This document shows, one piece after another, positions 51,053 to 59,650 of a stretch of 64,000 nucleotides of DNA. The notes under the pieces were generated by a model, which was given only the letters and a program-made list of their open reading frames with translations, did no database searches and had not been told where the DNA came from. How positions within the stretch are numbered: the stretch's first letter is position 1; each line of letters begins with the position of its first letter. The translations under genes and the position numbers were made by a program. The stretch is from Bifidobacterium ramosum (lineage in GTDB: Bacteria; Actinomycetota; Actinomycetes; Actinomycetales; Bifidobacteriaceae): contig NZ_WBSM01000002.1 of assembly GCF_009299505.1 (NCBI RefSeq), forward strand, positions 62,001-126,000. Reading direction: 5' to 3'.

Positions 51053-52894
51053 ATGCAACACGATTCAATGGTGAACAGATTATGGAAGATCGCGATTGCC
51101 GTATTGTCCGTGTTGGCGATGCTGGTCGCGTTCGCGCCCATGACAGGTACTGCGGTCGCCGCGTCGTCCGAGGTCGAGGCGCTCAAGAACGTCAAGGCCA
51201 TCGATGTCGATGGCAAGCCGATCGCTAATTTCGATTACCGTGGCAATCGTGACGGTCGGTACTTCTATTCGGTAAAACCCCAGAGCGACGATATCAAGCT
51301 TGAAGGGTTGCCGGATGGATACAGCTACAAGGTGGACCAGTACGGTACCACGTGCGCGGGAGGTTGCGACTACACGAATACTTCTGAGATCGTTGTTTTC
51401 GATGCGAAGGACAGTCATGTCATCACGTACCTTATCGCCGGTTATGATCAGCCGTTGACGGTACTTCAGCCGTTCGCCGGGGGCAAGCGGATACTGGACA
51501 AGCCTCTCGATAGTTATATTCCGGGACAGCATTTCTACACTAATCCTGATGGTGTGGGCCCGGACGGCAAACCCCTCTCTTATTGGGTTGATGATCCGTC
51601 CACGGTGAAGCTTGAGGGTGATCTGACTGGCACCGGATGGCGTTTGAAGTCCGCTGACGCGTCTGCCGACAAACGGTCTGTGGTGTGGACGTACACGCGT
51701 GACGACGGTAGGTGGCATGACGCGTCGTACACGTTCAAGAAGCGGACGGACATGAAGGCCCCGGTGTTTTCCGTTACCGGTTCGAACGATGTGATCATTC
51801 CGCTTGGCACCTCGTATGACGATCTGGACACGCTGATTAAGAATGGTGTGACCGCGACCGATGACGTGGATGGTGCCGTTAAGGTTGTCCGTGAGGGGTA
51901 CAGCTACGGAGATAAGATCGGTGAGTTCGAGGATACGTTGTATGCGGCGGATTCCCAGTACAACGTGGCGACGTTGAAGCGTCGTGTGCTGGTGGTGCCG
52001 GTGGCTCCGGGGGATGCTGATTTGTCCGCCGGCTCGCGGTCTGCCGGCTTGGCACCGGCTGATGCCGTGGCCGCCGGCGGCGAGCTGACGTTGCAGGTGG
52101 GCAAGCAGTATGCGGGCCAGCGGGTGGATGCGTATTTGTTCTCGACGCGTCTGTCGCTTGGTTATGGTCTGAAGGTCGCGGCCGATGGCACGGTGAAGGT
52201 GACGGTTCCGGCGGATGCGTCGGCCGGCGCTCATCGTGTGGCGGTCAAGTTCTGGTCCGATCCGAGCAAGGTCGCGTGGGATGAGGTGAAGGTCGCGGCC
52301 GCGCTCTCGTTTAAGGATGTGGATGCTAAGACGCCGCATGCCGATGATATCAAGTGGCTTGCTTCGTCTGGTATTTCGACTGGTTGGAAGGAGGCCGATG
52401 GTTCTGCCACGTTCCGTGGGATGAGTAGTGTGAAGCGTCAGGATATGGCTGCGTTCCTGTATCGTCTGGCCGGTTCTCCGTCGTTTGACGAGAGCAAGGT
52501 CAAGAATCCGTTCAAGGATGTTACGTCAAAGACGCCGCATTATAAGGAGATCATGTGGCTGTATTCGACCGGTATCTCGACCGGTTGGAGGCTGTCTGAT
52601 GGTTCGTACGAGTTCCGTGGGATGAATAGTGTGGTGCGTCAGGACATGGCGGCGTTCCTGCACAGGCTTGCGGATTATGGGAAGGCGAAGCCGAAGCTGG
52701 GTTCCGGCGTTGCGTTCAAGGACGTGACGTCGTCTACTCCTCATTCCTCGGATATCGCATGGCTGGCGAAGACGGGCGTGACCACCGGTTGGAAGGAGTC
52801 TGATGGTTCTACCACGTTCCGTGGTATGAGTACTGTCAAGCGTCAGGATATGGCTGCGTTCCTGCACAGGATGAAGCTGAACGTGCTCAAGTAG
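51053..52894 (+). CDS. secreted SLH-like protein with Ig-like domains
   Basis: Start at 51053 (MQHDSMVNRLWKIAI), with CGGGAGAAAA before it; 613 residues. Leader cut near AVAA/SS. Residues of about 45-235 are beta-rich and not assigned (IDVDGKPIANFDYRGN; CAGGCDYTNTSE). Residues of about 240-320 form a DUF5011-like domain (VIIPLGTSYDDLDTLIKNGV, then TATDDVDGAVKV). Residues of about 340-415 form another Ig-like domain (LTLQVGKQYAGQRVDAYLFS). Three SLH-like repeats follow (about 418-613), of the IMWLYSTG subgroup. The first codons and the preceding bases are copied at 63.94 kb. A strong terminator follows. Binding role inferred. Confidence 0.85.
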   Translation: MQHDSMVNRLWKIAIAVLSVLAMLVAFAPMTGTAVAASSEVEALKNVKAIDVDGKPIANFDYRGNRDGRYFYSVKPQSDDIKLEGLPDGYSYKVDQYGTTCAGGCDYTNTSEIVVFDAKDSHVITYLIAGYDQPLTVLQPFAGGKRILDKPLDSYIPGQHFYTNPDGVGPDGKPLSYWVDDPSTVKLEGDLTGTGWRLKSADASADKRSVVWTYTRDDGRWHDASYTFKKRTDMKAPVFSVTGSNDVIIPLGTSYDDLDTLIKNGVTATDDVDGAVKVVREGYSYGDKIGEFEDTLYAADSQYNVATLKRRVLVVPVAPGDADLSAGSRSAGLAPADAVAAGGELTLQVGKQYAGQRVDAYLFSTRLSLGYGLKVAADGTVKVTVPADASAGAHRVAVKFWSDPSKVAWDEVKVAAALSFKDVDAKTPHADDIKWLASSGISTGWKEADGSATFRGMSSVKRQDMAAFLYRLAGSPSFDESKVKNPFKDVTSKTPHYKEIMWLYSTGISTGWRLSDGSYEFRGMNSVVRQDMAAFLHRLADYGKAKPKLGSGVAFKDVTSSTPHSSDIAWLAKTGVTTGWKESDGSTTFRGMSTVKRQDMAAFLHRMKLNVLK

Positions 52895-52915
52895 TATGCT
52901 GTTCGTTCTGATGTG

Positions 52916-52964
52916 ACGTTGGTGGCTGATTTCCCGGGTGATTCCGGGAACCAGCCACCAACGT
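52916..52964 (+). terminator. terminator hairpin with T-rich tail
   Basis: ACGTTGGTGGCTG pairs with CAGCCACCAACGT, with further pairing of CCCGG inside, then TTTTGTGTTT. Confidence 0.83.
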
Positions 52965-53083
52965 TTTGTGTTTGGACACGTTATTTTGTCTGTGTGCGGC
53001 TTGTGCGGTGGTGTCGCATCATTGCGAAACCTGACACCCATCATCATGCGGCTGCACTCGCGTCATGAACTAGGATGGTACGT

Positions 53084-55162
53084 ATGTCTCAAGCAGAACA
53101 GCACACCATCTGGCGCGTGGTCTTCCCGTCGTCGAACGTCGGACTGGACGAATCGTTCCGCATCGCCGCCGCGCCGATCTACGGCAGTGGTCATGCGGTC
53201 ACGACGGCTGCCGGCACCGATACTGCAGTCGATGATGCGAACGTTGCCGCAGCCGACACAACATCATCCGCAGCCGACAACACGACGCTCCATGATTGGA
53301 TCGTCTCCCGCACCATGCTGGAGATACCGGCCGGCCACGTCTATTCGACCGGCAGCTACTACAACGCGTTCCCGGCCGCCTACTGGGCGCAGTGGACCAA
53401 CGTGCAGAACGTGGCACTGCGCATGCAAGTACGCGGCAACGCGACCGTCACCGTGCACCAATCCGACTCCCATGCGCGTGACCGTATCGTCTCGACTGTG
53501 CCGGTATCGTCATCCGCGACCCCGCAGACGGTGGAAGCCACCATCTCCATAGCCGGTATGCGCGCCGGCGGCTGGCTGTGGTTCGACGTCGCCGCGAACG
53601 ATACGGATTCGGTCACATTGGCCGACGCGGTATGGCTGTCTGCGGCTCCCGAAAACCGCACGCTGACCGCATCGCTCGCGATCACCACCATGAACAAGCC
53701 CGAATGGTGCATCCGGCAGTTCAACCTGCTCGCCAACATGGCCGACATGAGCCTAATCGACGCGATCTACGTCGTGGATCAAGGCAGTGATCTCGTCACC
53801 GAACATGACGGATACGCCGAGGCGAAAAACCGGCTCGGCGACAAGCTTCGCATCATCCGCCAGGGTAACGTCGGCGGCTCCGGCGGCTTCGCACGCGGTA
53901 TGTACGAGGTCGAACGGCACAACGAAAGCGGCTACGCGCTGCTGTTGGACGACGACACCGTGCTCGAGCCGGAATCGATCTCCCGCGCCATCGCCTTTGC
54001 GAATCATTGCATCAAGCCCACGTTGGTCGGCGGCAACATGCTGTTCCTGAGCGAACCGACCAGGCTGTGCGCGCTCGCCGAAGTCTTCAACCGCACGCGC
54101 GTGTTCTGGACGCCGGCCGAAGGCACGCCGAAGTTCGACGATCTTGCCGCACGGCCGTTCCTCGACTCAACGTACCTGCACAAGCGCGTGGACGCCGACT
54201 ACAACGCGTGGTGGATGTGTCTGATCCCAGTCGAGGCGATCCGCAAGATCGGTCTGTCGTACCCGTTCTTCATCAAAAACGACGACGTCGAATACGGCGT
54301 GCGCGCGCAGCAGGCCGGCTTCCGTACCGTCACTGTGCCCGGCGTATGCCTGTGGCACCAGTCGTTCGTCGACAAGGACGACATCCTCGACTGGCAGGCG
54401 TACTTCCACGTGCGCAACAAGATCATCATGGGACTGCTGTATTCACGGTTGCCGTGGGGCGGCGATCTGTTCCGCGAAATGCTGCGCGCATCCATGTCCG
54501 CGGCGATCAAGATGCGGTATTCGGCGGTGACTCTGCACCAGATGGCCGTGAACGACGTGCTGCAGGGCGCCGAACATATCGGTGACATTCTCGAATCGCG
54601 ACTGCCGCAGATTCGCGCGGCGCGAGAGGCCGAGCCGGATACGCGGATGGAACCGTTGAACGAGTTGCCGGATACGCTGCTGGTCAAGGATACGAAGACC
54701 GCCGGCGAGGCCTTGAGCGGGATGGGAGCCATGCTGCATCAGCTCGTTCCGCCGCGTCGCGATGTTCGCAACGTGGTTGACGGTTACGTGGAGCCGCAGA
54801 AAGCCTACTGGAAGGTGGACGATACGCGTGCCGGACTGGCTGCGAGCGTACCATTGGACGGTTCTGCCGAGGGTATTCAGTCGACGTTGGATTCGCTCGA
54901 CATGGTCGCGCACGATTCCACCGAGCATTGGCGCGTGATGGGGCACATGGATTCCGCGATCTTCGTGAACAAGGACAAGGGCACCGGTGTGCTGCTGCGT
55001 CGCCGTCCGTTCATCGCCGCGCTGCGACTCGCCAAAGTCGCGTTCCTGTACGGCCGGCTGGCGTTCAGGTGGCGCAAATACCAATCCGCCTACCGCAAGG
55101 CGTTCGCCACGATGGTGTCGCCCGAATGGTGGCAGCGGTATTTCGCCGGACCCGTTGACTGA
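53084..55162 (+). CDS. GlfT2-like galactofuranosyltransferase (paralogue 3)
   Basis: Start at 53084 (MSQAEQHTIWRVVFP), with AGGATGG before it; the ATG at 53075 is less well placed. The 692-residue chain has an N-terminal beta domain with an Ala/Thr/Asp-rich insert (about 40-65), then a GT-A domain: ASLAITTMNKPEWC, YVVDQGSD, VGGSGGFARGMYE, LLLDDDTVLEPES near 287, WWMCLIP, FFIKNDDVEYGVR near 397 and CLWHQSF near 421. In mycobacterial GlfT2 the same motifs bind UDP-Galf and act as base. The C-terminal domain is long and helical. Its pattern (FFIKNDD) is nearest to classic GlfT2 of the three. It is followed by glf 152 bases downstream, so supply and use of UDP-Galf are adjacent. Confidence 0.9.
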   Translation: MSQAEQHTIWRVVFPSSNVGLDESFRIAAAPIYGSGHAVTTAAGTDTAVDDANVAAADTTSSAADNTTLHDWIVSRTMLEIPAGHVYSTGSYYNAFPAAYWAQWTNVQNVALRMQVRGNATVTVHQSDSHARDRIVSTVPVSSSATPQTVEATISIAGMRAGGWLWFDVAANDTDSVTLADAVWLSAAPENRTLTASLAITTMNKPEWCIRQFNLLANMADMSLIDAIYVVDQGSDLVTEHDGYAEAKNRLGDKLRIIRQGNVGGSGGFARGMYEVERHNESGYALLLDDDTVLEPESISRAIAFANHCIKPTLVGGNMLFLSEPTRLCALAEVFNRTRVFWTPAEGTPKFDDLAARPFLDSTYLHKRVDADYNAWWMCLIPVEAIRKIGLSYPFFIKNDDVEYGVRAQQAGFRTVTVPGVCLWHQSFVDKDDILDWQAYFHVRNKIIMGLLYSRLPWGGDLFREMLRASMSAAIKMRYSAVTLHQMAVNDVLQGAEHIGDILESRLPQIRAAREAEPDTRMEPLNELPDTLLVKDTKTAGEALSGMGAMLHQLVPPRRDVRNVVDGYVEPQKAYWKVDDTRAGLAASVPLDGSAEGIQSTLDSLDMVAHDSTEHWRVMGHMDSAIFVNKDKGTGVLLRRRPFIAALRLAKVAFLYGRLAFRWRKYQSAYRKAFATMVSPEWWQRYFAGPVD

Positions 55163-55314
55163 CGATTCGTCCTGCGTCTGACGGTTCGGCATGGTGCCGG
55201 GTCGAGACCAGACGCGACAATGAAAGGAAACATTGCCCATGTGCGATCGCCGGTAACCGGTGTGGTTCCGGTGCGGCACACGGGCACTTTAATGACAACG
55301 GAAGGTTGTGAGGT

Positions 55315-56493
55315 ATGGCGGAAAACGTGCAGTATCCGGATTTGGTGATCGTCGGCGCTGGCCTGTTCGGTCTGACGGTGGCGCAGCAGGCGGTCGAGCG
55401 TGCGGGCGCGCGCGTGCACATCATCGACGTGCGCGACCACATCGGCGGTAACGCGTACTCGTACTTCGACAAGGAGACGGGCGCTGAGATCCATAAGTAC
55501 GGCGCTCACCTGTTCCACACGTCCAACAAGCGCGTGTGGGAGTATGTGAACCGCTTCACCGAGTTCACGAACTACGTGCACCGCGTCTACGCGACGCACG
55601 ACGGCGTGGTCTACCCGCTGCCGATCAACCTCGGCACGATCAACCAGTTCTTTGGCGCGTCCTACACGCCCGACGAGGCACGCAAGCTCATCGAGGAGCA
55701 GGCGGGCGAGCTGGCCGGCACCGACCCGCAGAACCTCAACGACAAGGGCATCCAGCTGATCGGCCGCCCGCTGTACGAGGCGTTCATCAAGAACTACACC
55801 GGCAAGCAGTGGCAGACCGACCCGGCCGACCTGCCGGCCGACATCATCAAGCGCCTGCCGGTGCGCTTCAACTACGACAACCGCTACTTCAAGGACACGT
55901 GGGAGGGCCTGCCGAAGGACGGCTACACCGCGTGGATGGAGCGGATGATCGACGACCCGCGCATCACGGTGTCGCTGAAGACCGACTTCTTCGACGAGTC
56001 GCAGCCGTACAACAAGAAGGCGCTGCTCGCGGCCGGCGTGCCGGTCGTGTACACCGGTCCGGTCGACCGCTACTTCGACTACGAGCTGGGCGATCTCAAG
56101 TGGCGTACGGTCGACTTCAAGGAGGTGCGCTACGACGAGGACGACCACTTCGGCTGCCCGGTGATGAACTACTCCGACGCGGACGTGCCGTACACCCGCG
56201 CGATCGAGTTCAAGAACTTCAACCCGGAACGTTACGACTCGCAGAACCACGAGAAGACTGTGGTGTGGGAGGAGTACTCGCGCTTCGCCGAGCGCGGCGA
56301 CGAGCCGTACTACCCGATCAACACCGACGAGGACAAGGCGCTGTACGCCCGCTACGCCGAGAAGGCCGCGGCCGAGCCGAAGGTCGTGTTCGGCGGCCGT
56401 CTGGGCACGTACAAGTACTACGACATGCACAACGTGATCGACACCGCGCTCACCGCGTTCGACGAGCAGGTGCTCCCGCTCATCGCGAAGTAA
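55315..56493 (+). CDS. glf: UDP-galactopyranose mutase
   Basis: A 392-residue flavoenzyme, normal length for the family. It converts UDP-galactopyranose to UDP-galactofuranose, the donor for the three GlfT2-like enzymes here. Seen: the FAD-binding dinucleotide fold LVIVGAGLFGLTVAQQAVE, then HIIDVRDHIGGNAYSYFD, the conserved YGAHLFHTSNKRVWEYVNRF, INLGTINQFFG, YTGKQWQTDP and, near the end, GRLGTYKYYDMHNVID. GTGAG(G) lies before the ATG. It follows paralogue 3 on the same strand and is closed by a terminator at 56526. Cytoplasmic. Very sure of function. Confidence 0.97.
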   Translation: MAENVQYPDLVIVGAGLFGLTVAQQAVERAGARVHIIDVRDHIGGNAYSYFDKETGAEIHKYGAHLFHTSNKRVWEYVNRFTEFTNYVHRVYATHDGVVYPLPINLGTINQFFGASYTPDEARKLIEEQAGELAGTDPQNLNDKGIQLIGRPLYEAFIKNYTGKQWQTDPADLPADIIKRLPVRFNYDNRYFKDTWEGLPKDGYTAWMERMIDDPRITVSLKTDFFDESQPYNKKALLAAGVPVVYTGPVDRYFDYELGDLKWRTVDFKEVRYDEDDHFGCPVMNYSDADVPYTRAIEFKNFNPERYDSQNHEKTVVWEEYSRFAERGDEPYYPINTDEDKALYARYAEKAAAEPKVVFGGRLGTYKYYDMHNVIDTALTAFDEQVLPLIAK

Positions 56494-56525
56494 CACACGC
56501 CCGGATGCCGGGCGGGGATGACTGA

Positions 56526-56567
56526 GGGTAGTCGGAAGGCCGGTCGTTGCCGGCACTCCGACTACCC
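56526..56567 (+). terminator. terminator hairpin of glf
   Basis: GGGTAGTCGGA pairs with TCCGACTACCC across an internal smaller hairpin (GCCGG), followed by TTTTT. Confidence 0.87.
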
Positions 56568-56612
56568 TTTTTGTGTGGGGCTTCTGCGGTCAACGAGTCA
56601 TAAGGAGAACGT

Positions 56613-57092
56613 ATGCAGATCGACATCATCGCCGTCGGCAAGGTCAAGGAAGCATATCTGCGCGACGCCATCGCCGAGTACAGCAAACGGTTGAGCCGTT
56701 ACTGCAAGCTCGACATCATCGAGGTCGCCGACGAGAAGACGCCCGAGCATGCGAGCGAGGGCGTCGAACGGCAGATCAAAGCCAAGGAAGGCGAACGGAT
56801 CACGCGTCATCTGCGTGACAATGCATATGTTATCGCCCTTGCGATCGATGGCAAGATGCTCTCATCGGAAGGGCTCGCGAACGAGATCAACCAGCTGGGA
56901 CTGCGCGGCGTGAGCCATATCCAGCTCGTCATCGGCGGTTCGATCGGACTGGATGACGCGATCCTGCGTCGCGCGGACTACAAGCTGAGCTTCTCGAAAA
57001 TGACGTTCCCACACCAGCTCATGCGGGTCATCCTGCTCGAGCAGATCTACCGCGCGTACAAGATCAACGCGCACGAGCCGTACCACAAGTAG
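56613..57092 (+). CDS. rlmH: 23S rRNA (pseudouridine1915-N3)-methyltransferase RlmH
   Basis: A 159-residue SPOUT-class methyltransferase of normal length. It methylates pseudouridine 1915 of 23S rRNA on the assembled ribosome, using S-adenosylmethionine. Seen: [20 protein letters not shown] at the N-terminus, [14 protein letters not shown], the SAM-binding knot region [36 protein letters not shown] and the end [11 protein letters not shown]. Also conserved is the H-P-Y-H near the C-terminus. AAGGAG lies before the ATG. It marks a return to housekeeping DNA after the surface locus. Confidence 0.97.
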   Translation: MQIDIIAVGKVKEAYLRDAIAEYSKRLSRYCKLDIIEVADEKTPEHASEGVERQIKAKEGERITRHLRDNAYVIALAIDGKMLSSEGLANEINQLGLRGVSHIQLVIGGSIGLDDAILRRADYKLSFSKMTFPHQLMRVILLEQIYRAYKINAHEPYHK

Positions 57093-57175
57093 CTGTCGCT
57101 GATGTGCGGAGACGTCGGTGGCACGCGGCAGGTGCCGGTGGCGAGTGTGCGTCCGCAGTATACGGGTATCAACGG

Positions 57176-57285
57176 TGAGCGGACATCGGCAGCACGCTGA
57201 CATCGCGTCGGCAGCGAGTGGACGTCGGCAGTATGCAGACATCGGCAGCGAGTGAGCATCGGCAGCGAGTGAGCGTCTGCAACGG
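57176..57285 (+). repeat. degenerate short tandem repeat
   Basis: Units of about 18-20 bases of the form GACATCGGCAGCGAGTGAGC recur five or six times with changes. It lies in the gap after rlmH and does not belong to a gene that I can support. Confidence 0.55.
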
Positions 57286-57321
57286 AATTCTGTTCTTTTG
57301 CCTCTCTCCCGTCACCTGTCT

Positions 57322-57386
57322 CTTCCCCTTAACGGACATACAGCCGATTTCGGCCACGTATCGGCTGTATGTCCGTTAAGAGGAAG
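57322..57386. repeat. dispersed hairpin family, copy 5
   Basis: CTTAACGGACATACAGCCGA pairs with its complement ending at 57380, and outer bases CTTCC/GGAAG extend the stem. The loop is about ten bases. Confidence 0.82.
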
Positions 57387-57471
57387 AGCGTGCGGGGAGA
57401 GGGAAGCTCAAGGGGGAGGGGCGTGACGGGATGATGGGGCGAGTGTATCGCGTTGCGCTGCGTGTCGTACG

Positions 57472-57927
57472 TCAGGATAACGGATGGAGCGCGCGGTACT
57501 GCGACGAGTATCGGATGCGTGCAGGCGGATTTGGCACGGCAGTGTCGGTGGCAGTTGATGCTGCCGGCTGTGGCTGCTCGGCGTCCGCTTGCCGAAATTG
57601 CGTTCGCGGGATGAACGATACCGCGGCGACGGGACGCATGCGGCCGGTGTTGGTCGGGAAGAAGCTGGGCGGTAACGGTTCGGTGACGTCGGATGTGCGT
57701 ATGCGGGCCTCTTCGGGATCGACGGCATCGTCGTCATGCTGGAATTCGTCACGTGGAATGACGCGCGTCGACATCAGCGGTGCAGCCGTCTCATCATGGT
57801 GACAGTCGATGCCGTCGTCATCGGCATGATCCCGGCGATCCCCTAGATCATCCATGCGCGGCTCCCATCGCGATCGTCTCGACACAACTCCACCGAGCGT
57901 ACCGCGATTACGCACATCCGCGGTCAT
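57472..57927 (-). CDS. hypothetical protein
   Basis: A 151-codon frame on the minus strand, starting MTADVRNRGTLGGVVSRRSR. It is hydrophilic, with an acidic patch (HDDDAVDPEEARI) and a Pro/Ala-rich end, and no leader or membrane helix. A plus-strand frame of 123 codons overlaps it and reads Gly/Ser/Cys-rich, less like a protein. I prefer the minus-strand frame but cannot name it. The rest of 57093-58463 holds the tandem repeat, the hairpin and a palindrome, and no other gene that I can support. Confidence 0.35.
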   Translation of the reverse strand: MTADVRNRGTLGGVVSRRSRWEPRMDDLGDRRDHADDDGIDCHHDETAAPLMSTRVIPRDEFQHDDDAVDPEEARIRTSDVTEPLPPSFFPTNTGRMRPVAAVSFIPRTQFRQADAEQPQPAASTATDTAVPNPPARIRYSSQYRALHPLS

Positions 57928-58195
57928 CGACCCGATTTTGTGTGCAAATTCCCCACTATACGGTGATTATTCCGCGTTTTCTTCACATATTCAGGGCAAA
58001 GATGATCACTACTGTTCATTTTTGCCCGTTATGCCGATATCGCCGTTGTCGCCGTAGCGGCGATCATCAATCGATCGCAAGGTAACGTTTCCGCACGGCA
58101 ATCGCACACATCGGCGGCGGCAGGCGGCCTGTCCTGTATTCACGGTGACGGTCGGTCGTCGCACTCGTGAACAACACGCCGTCATGATCATAAAC

Positions 58196-58212
58196 GAACA
58201 TCATATATGTTC
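58196..58212. promoter_or_regulatory. 17-base palindrome, possible operator
   Basis: GAACAT and ATGTTC are separated by CATAT in an AT-rich gap. It lies about 250 bases before the gene at 58464 and could bind a dimeric regulator. Confidence 0.35.
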
Positions 58213-58463
58213 ATTTATGTCATTGCCGCACAATGCGTAGGATGCGCGTCGTTGCAACGGCATGCGATGTCGGAAGTGCGTAGTGAACCCGGAAAAATCG
58301 CACAATATTAACGATATTCGCACATTGGAACCATGCTAACGTAGGTCATGTCAGATCAAGCGGTAACCGATATCACACCAAGAATATGAGCGTTTTACGT
58401 GGTAGAAATATCATGTTCATGTTCTATTTAACGGTGCGACGCGGCGTCAAGGAAAGGAACATC

Positions 58464-58883
58464 ATGGCAGACGACAAGACGATCACCGTCAACACCGCCC
58501 TGTTCGCGCACAATGCGGAGGAGAAGACTGCGGAGGCCAACAAGGTCGCGAAGTCGTTCGGCATCAGCGACAAGGCGCTGGCCGCCGTGGAGGATTTCAA
58601 GAAGCAGCTCACCGACAACAACGCGTGGGATCTGCCGTTCATGGGGTATGTGAATGAAGACGGCTACGGCTACGCGTACGTGCCGGATCGCGCGGTCTCG
58701 CCGACGACCGGCTGGGATGCGCACAAGGCGTTCAAGGAGCTGCCTGAGGACGTGCAGACCGCGTTCGCGATCCGCATGCTGTTCACACACCGCGACGTGG
58801 ATCGCTACGGCGCGGATATGTTCCTGCACTACGAGCGCGGCTTCGTGGTGCGTTTCGAGGGGCCCGGCTCCAATAATTACTGA
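58464..58883 (+). CDS. small hypothetical cytoplasmic protein
   Basis: Start at 58464 (MADDKTITVNTALFA), with GGAAAGGA at the right distance; an ATG at 58386 in frame lacks this. The 139-residue product is acidic, without leader or membrane segment. It has a helical N-terminal part (HNAEEKTAEANKVAKSFGIS; DKALAAVEDFKKQL) and a C-terminal part with aromatic residues (GYVNEDGYGYAYVPDRAVSP; FLHYERGFVVRFEG). I do not recognise the family. Good codon use and ribosome-binding site indicate a real gene. It stands alone between the rlmH region and the tRNA. Confidence 0.65.
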   Translation: MADDKTITVNTALFAHNAEEKTAEANKVAKSFGISDKALAAVEDFKKQLTDNNAWDLPFMGYVNEDGYGYAYVPDRAVSPTTGWDAHKAFKELPEDVQTAFAIRMLFTHRDVDRYGADMFLHYERGFVVRFEGPGSNNY

Positions 58884-59040
58884 TCGGATTGGTCGCGTCG
58901 CGTCGCCCGCTCGTCTCCGTGCACACGGCGCGACACGCCGAACGGCACTCATGCAACACTGTTCCGCGGATACCGTTGCCTGTTGGCGAAAGCCGTTGGA
59001 AACACTGGGAAAACATGGAATATACCATCTTGGTGATGTG

Positions 59041-59071
59041 CCTCACGAGTTCGAATCTCGTATCCTCCGCC
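59041..59071 (+). repeat. partial copy of the tRNA-Ser 3' end
   Basis: 31 bases are the same as 59210-59240 of the tRNA gene (T arm and acceptor strand), and the bases just before are similar to its variable arm. No full cloverleaf can be drawn, so this is a remnant or an old attachment site. Confidence 0.8.
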
Positions 59072-59081
59072 GGAACCTGAT

Positions 59082-59109
59082 TTGGCATATCCGGAAAACA
59101 TGCTAATAT
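59082..59109 (+). promoter_or_regulatory. probable promoter of tRNA-Ser
   Basis: TTGGCA (59082-59087), a 16-base spacer and TAATAT (59104-59109), 44 bases before the tRNA. Confidence 0.45.
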
Positions 59110-59153
59110 CTACTGACTGTGTGCTGATGCGTTTTTGCTGAGGTAACACGAAT

Positions 59154-59241
59154 GGAGGATTCGCCTAGTGGTCTATGGCGCACGCTTGGAAAGCGTGTTG
59201 GTGTAACAGCCTCACGAGTTCGAATCTCGTATCCTCCGCCA
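59154..59241 (+). tRNA. tRNA-Ser (anticodon GGA)
   Basis: An 88-base cloverleaf with acceptor GGAGGAT/ATCCTCC, anticodon stem and loop CGCTTGGAAAGCG (GGA, reading UCC/UCU), a long class II variable arm, T arm with GTTCGAATC, discriminator G and an encoded CCA at 59239-59241. A terminator follows. Confidence 0.95.
59225..59241 (+). other. attachment-site core in the tRNA-Ser end (left)
   Basis: TCTCGTATCCTCCGCCA is repeated exactly at 63707-63723. Direct repeats of a tRNA end on both sides of accessory genes are the usual mark of integration by a tyrosine recombinase. Confidence 0.75.
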
Positions 59242-59250
59242 GAAGGTCCT

Positions 59251-59277
59251 GAAAACCGTTACGAGAGAACGGTTTTC
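59251..59277 (+). terminator. terminator hairpin after tRNA-Ser
   Basis: GAAAACCGTT pairs with AACGGTTTTC over a seven-base loop, followed by GGGCTTTTTCGTTTTT. Confidence 0.88.
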
Positions 59278-59367
59278 GGGCTTTTTCGTTTTTGCTGGCA
59301 AAATGCCGGGGTTAAGTAAAGAAACGTGGGTCTTATCCGCGCGTGTTACCGGCGTGTTGGAGGGGAT

Positions 59368-59650
59368 TCAGCACGGGCGTCCCGCCCATCCTGTTCTAAT
59401 ACCGAACCCTCCCTCGTAGGCGTCGATCCCCTCGGCCGGCAGCTGCACCATGGTCGCGGTTCCCGGCACCGGTTCGTCGTCCCCGACGGGTTTCCTCCCC
59501 GTTGCCGCCCAGTGCGCGGCGGTGACGAACGACGCGGGGTCGGGCTCCGCGGTGAGCATGTATATCGTCCATTCGCAGCAGCGTTTCATATGCGCCTCCG
59601 ACAGTCCCCGGTGATGGTCGAGCGTGCGTTTGACGATGGCGTTGACCCTT
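59368..59650 (-). pseudogene. transposase C-terminal remnant (IS1249/ISNCY-like)
   Basis: The minus strand reads VNAIVKRTLDHHRGLSEAHM then CCEWTIYMLTAEPDPASF and on to a stop at 59368. The run 'HRGLSE...EW..YM...PDP' is like the C-terminal end of IS1249-type transposases. The N-terminal part is missing. The family call is from memory of the motif and is tentative; that it is a fragment is clearer. Confidence 0.45.

Noticed and set aside
57431-57802. Plus-strand 123-codon frame after rlmH
   Set aside because: Gly/Ser/Cys-rich reading without ribosome-binding site; the overlapping minus-strand frame reads more like a protein, though also weakly.
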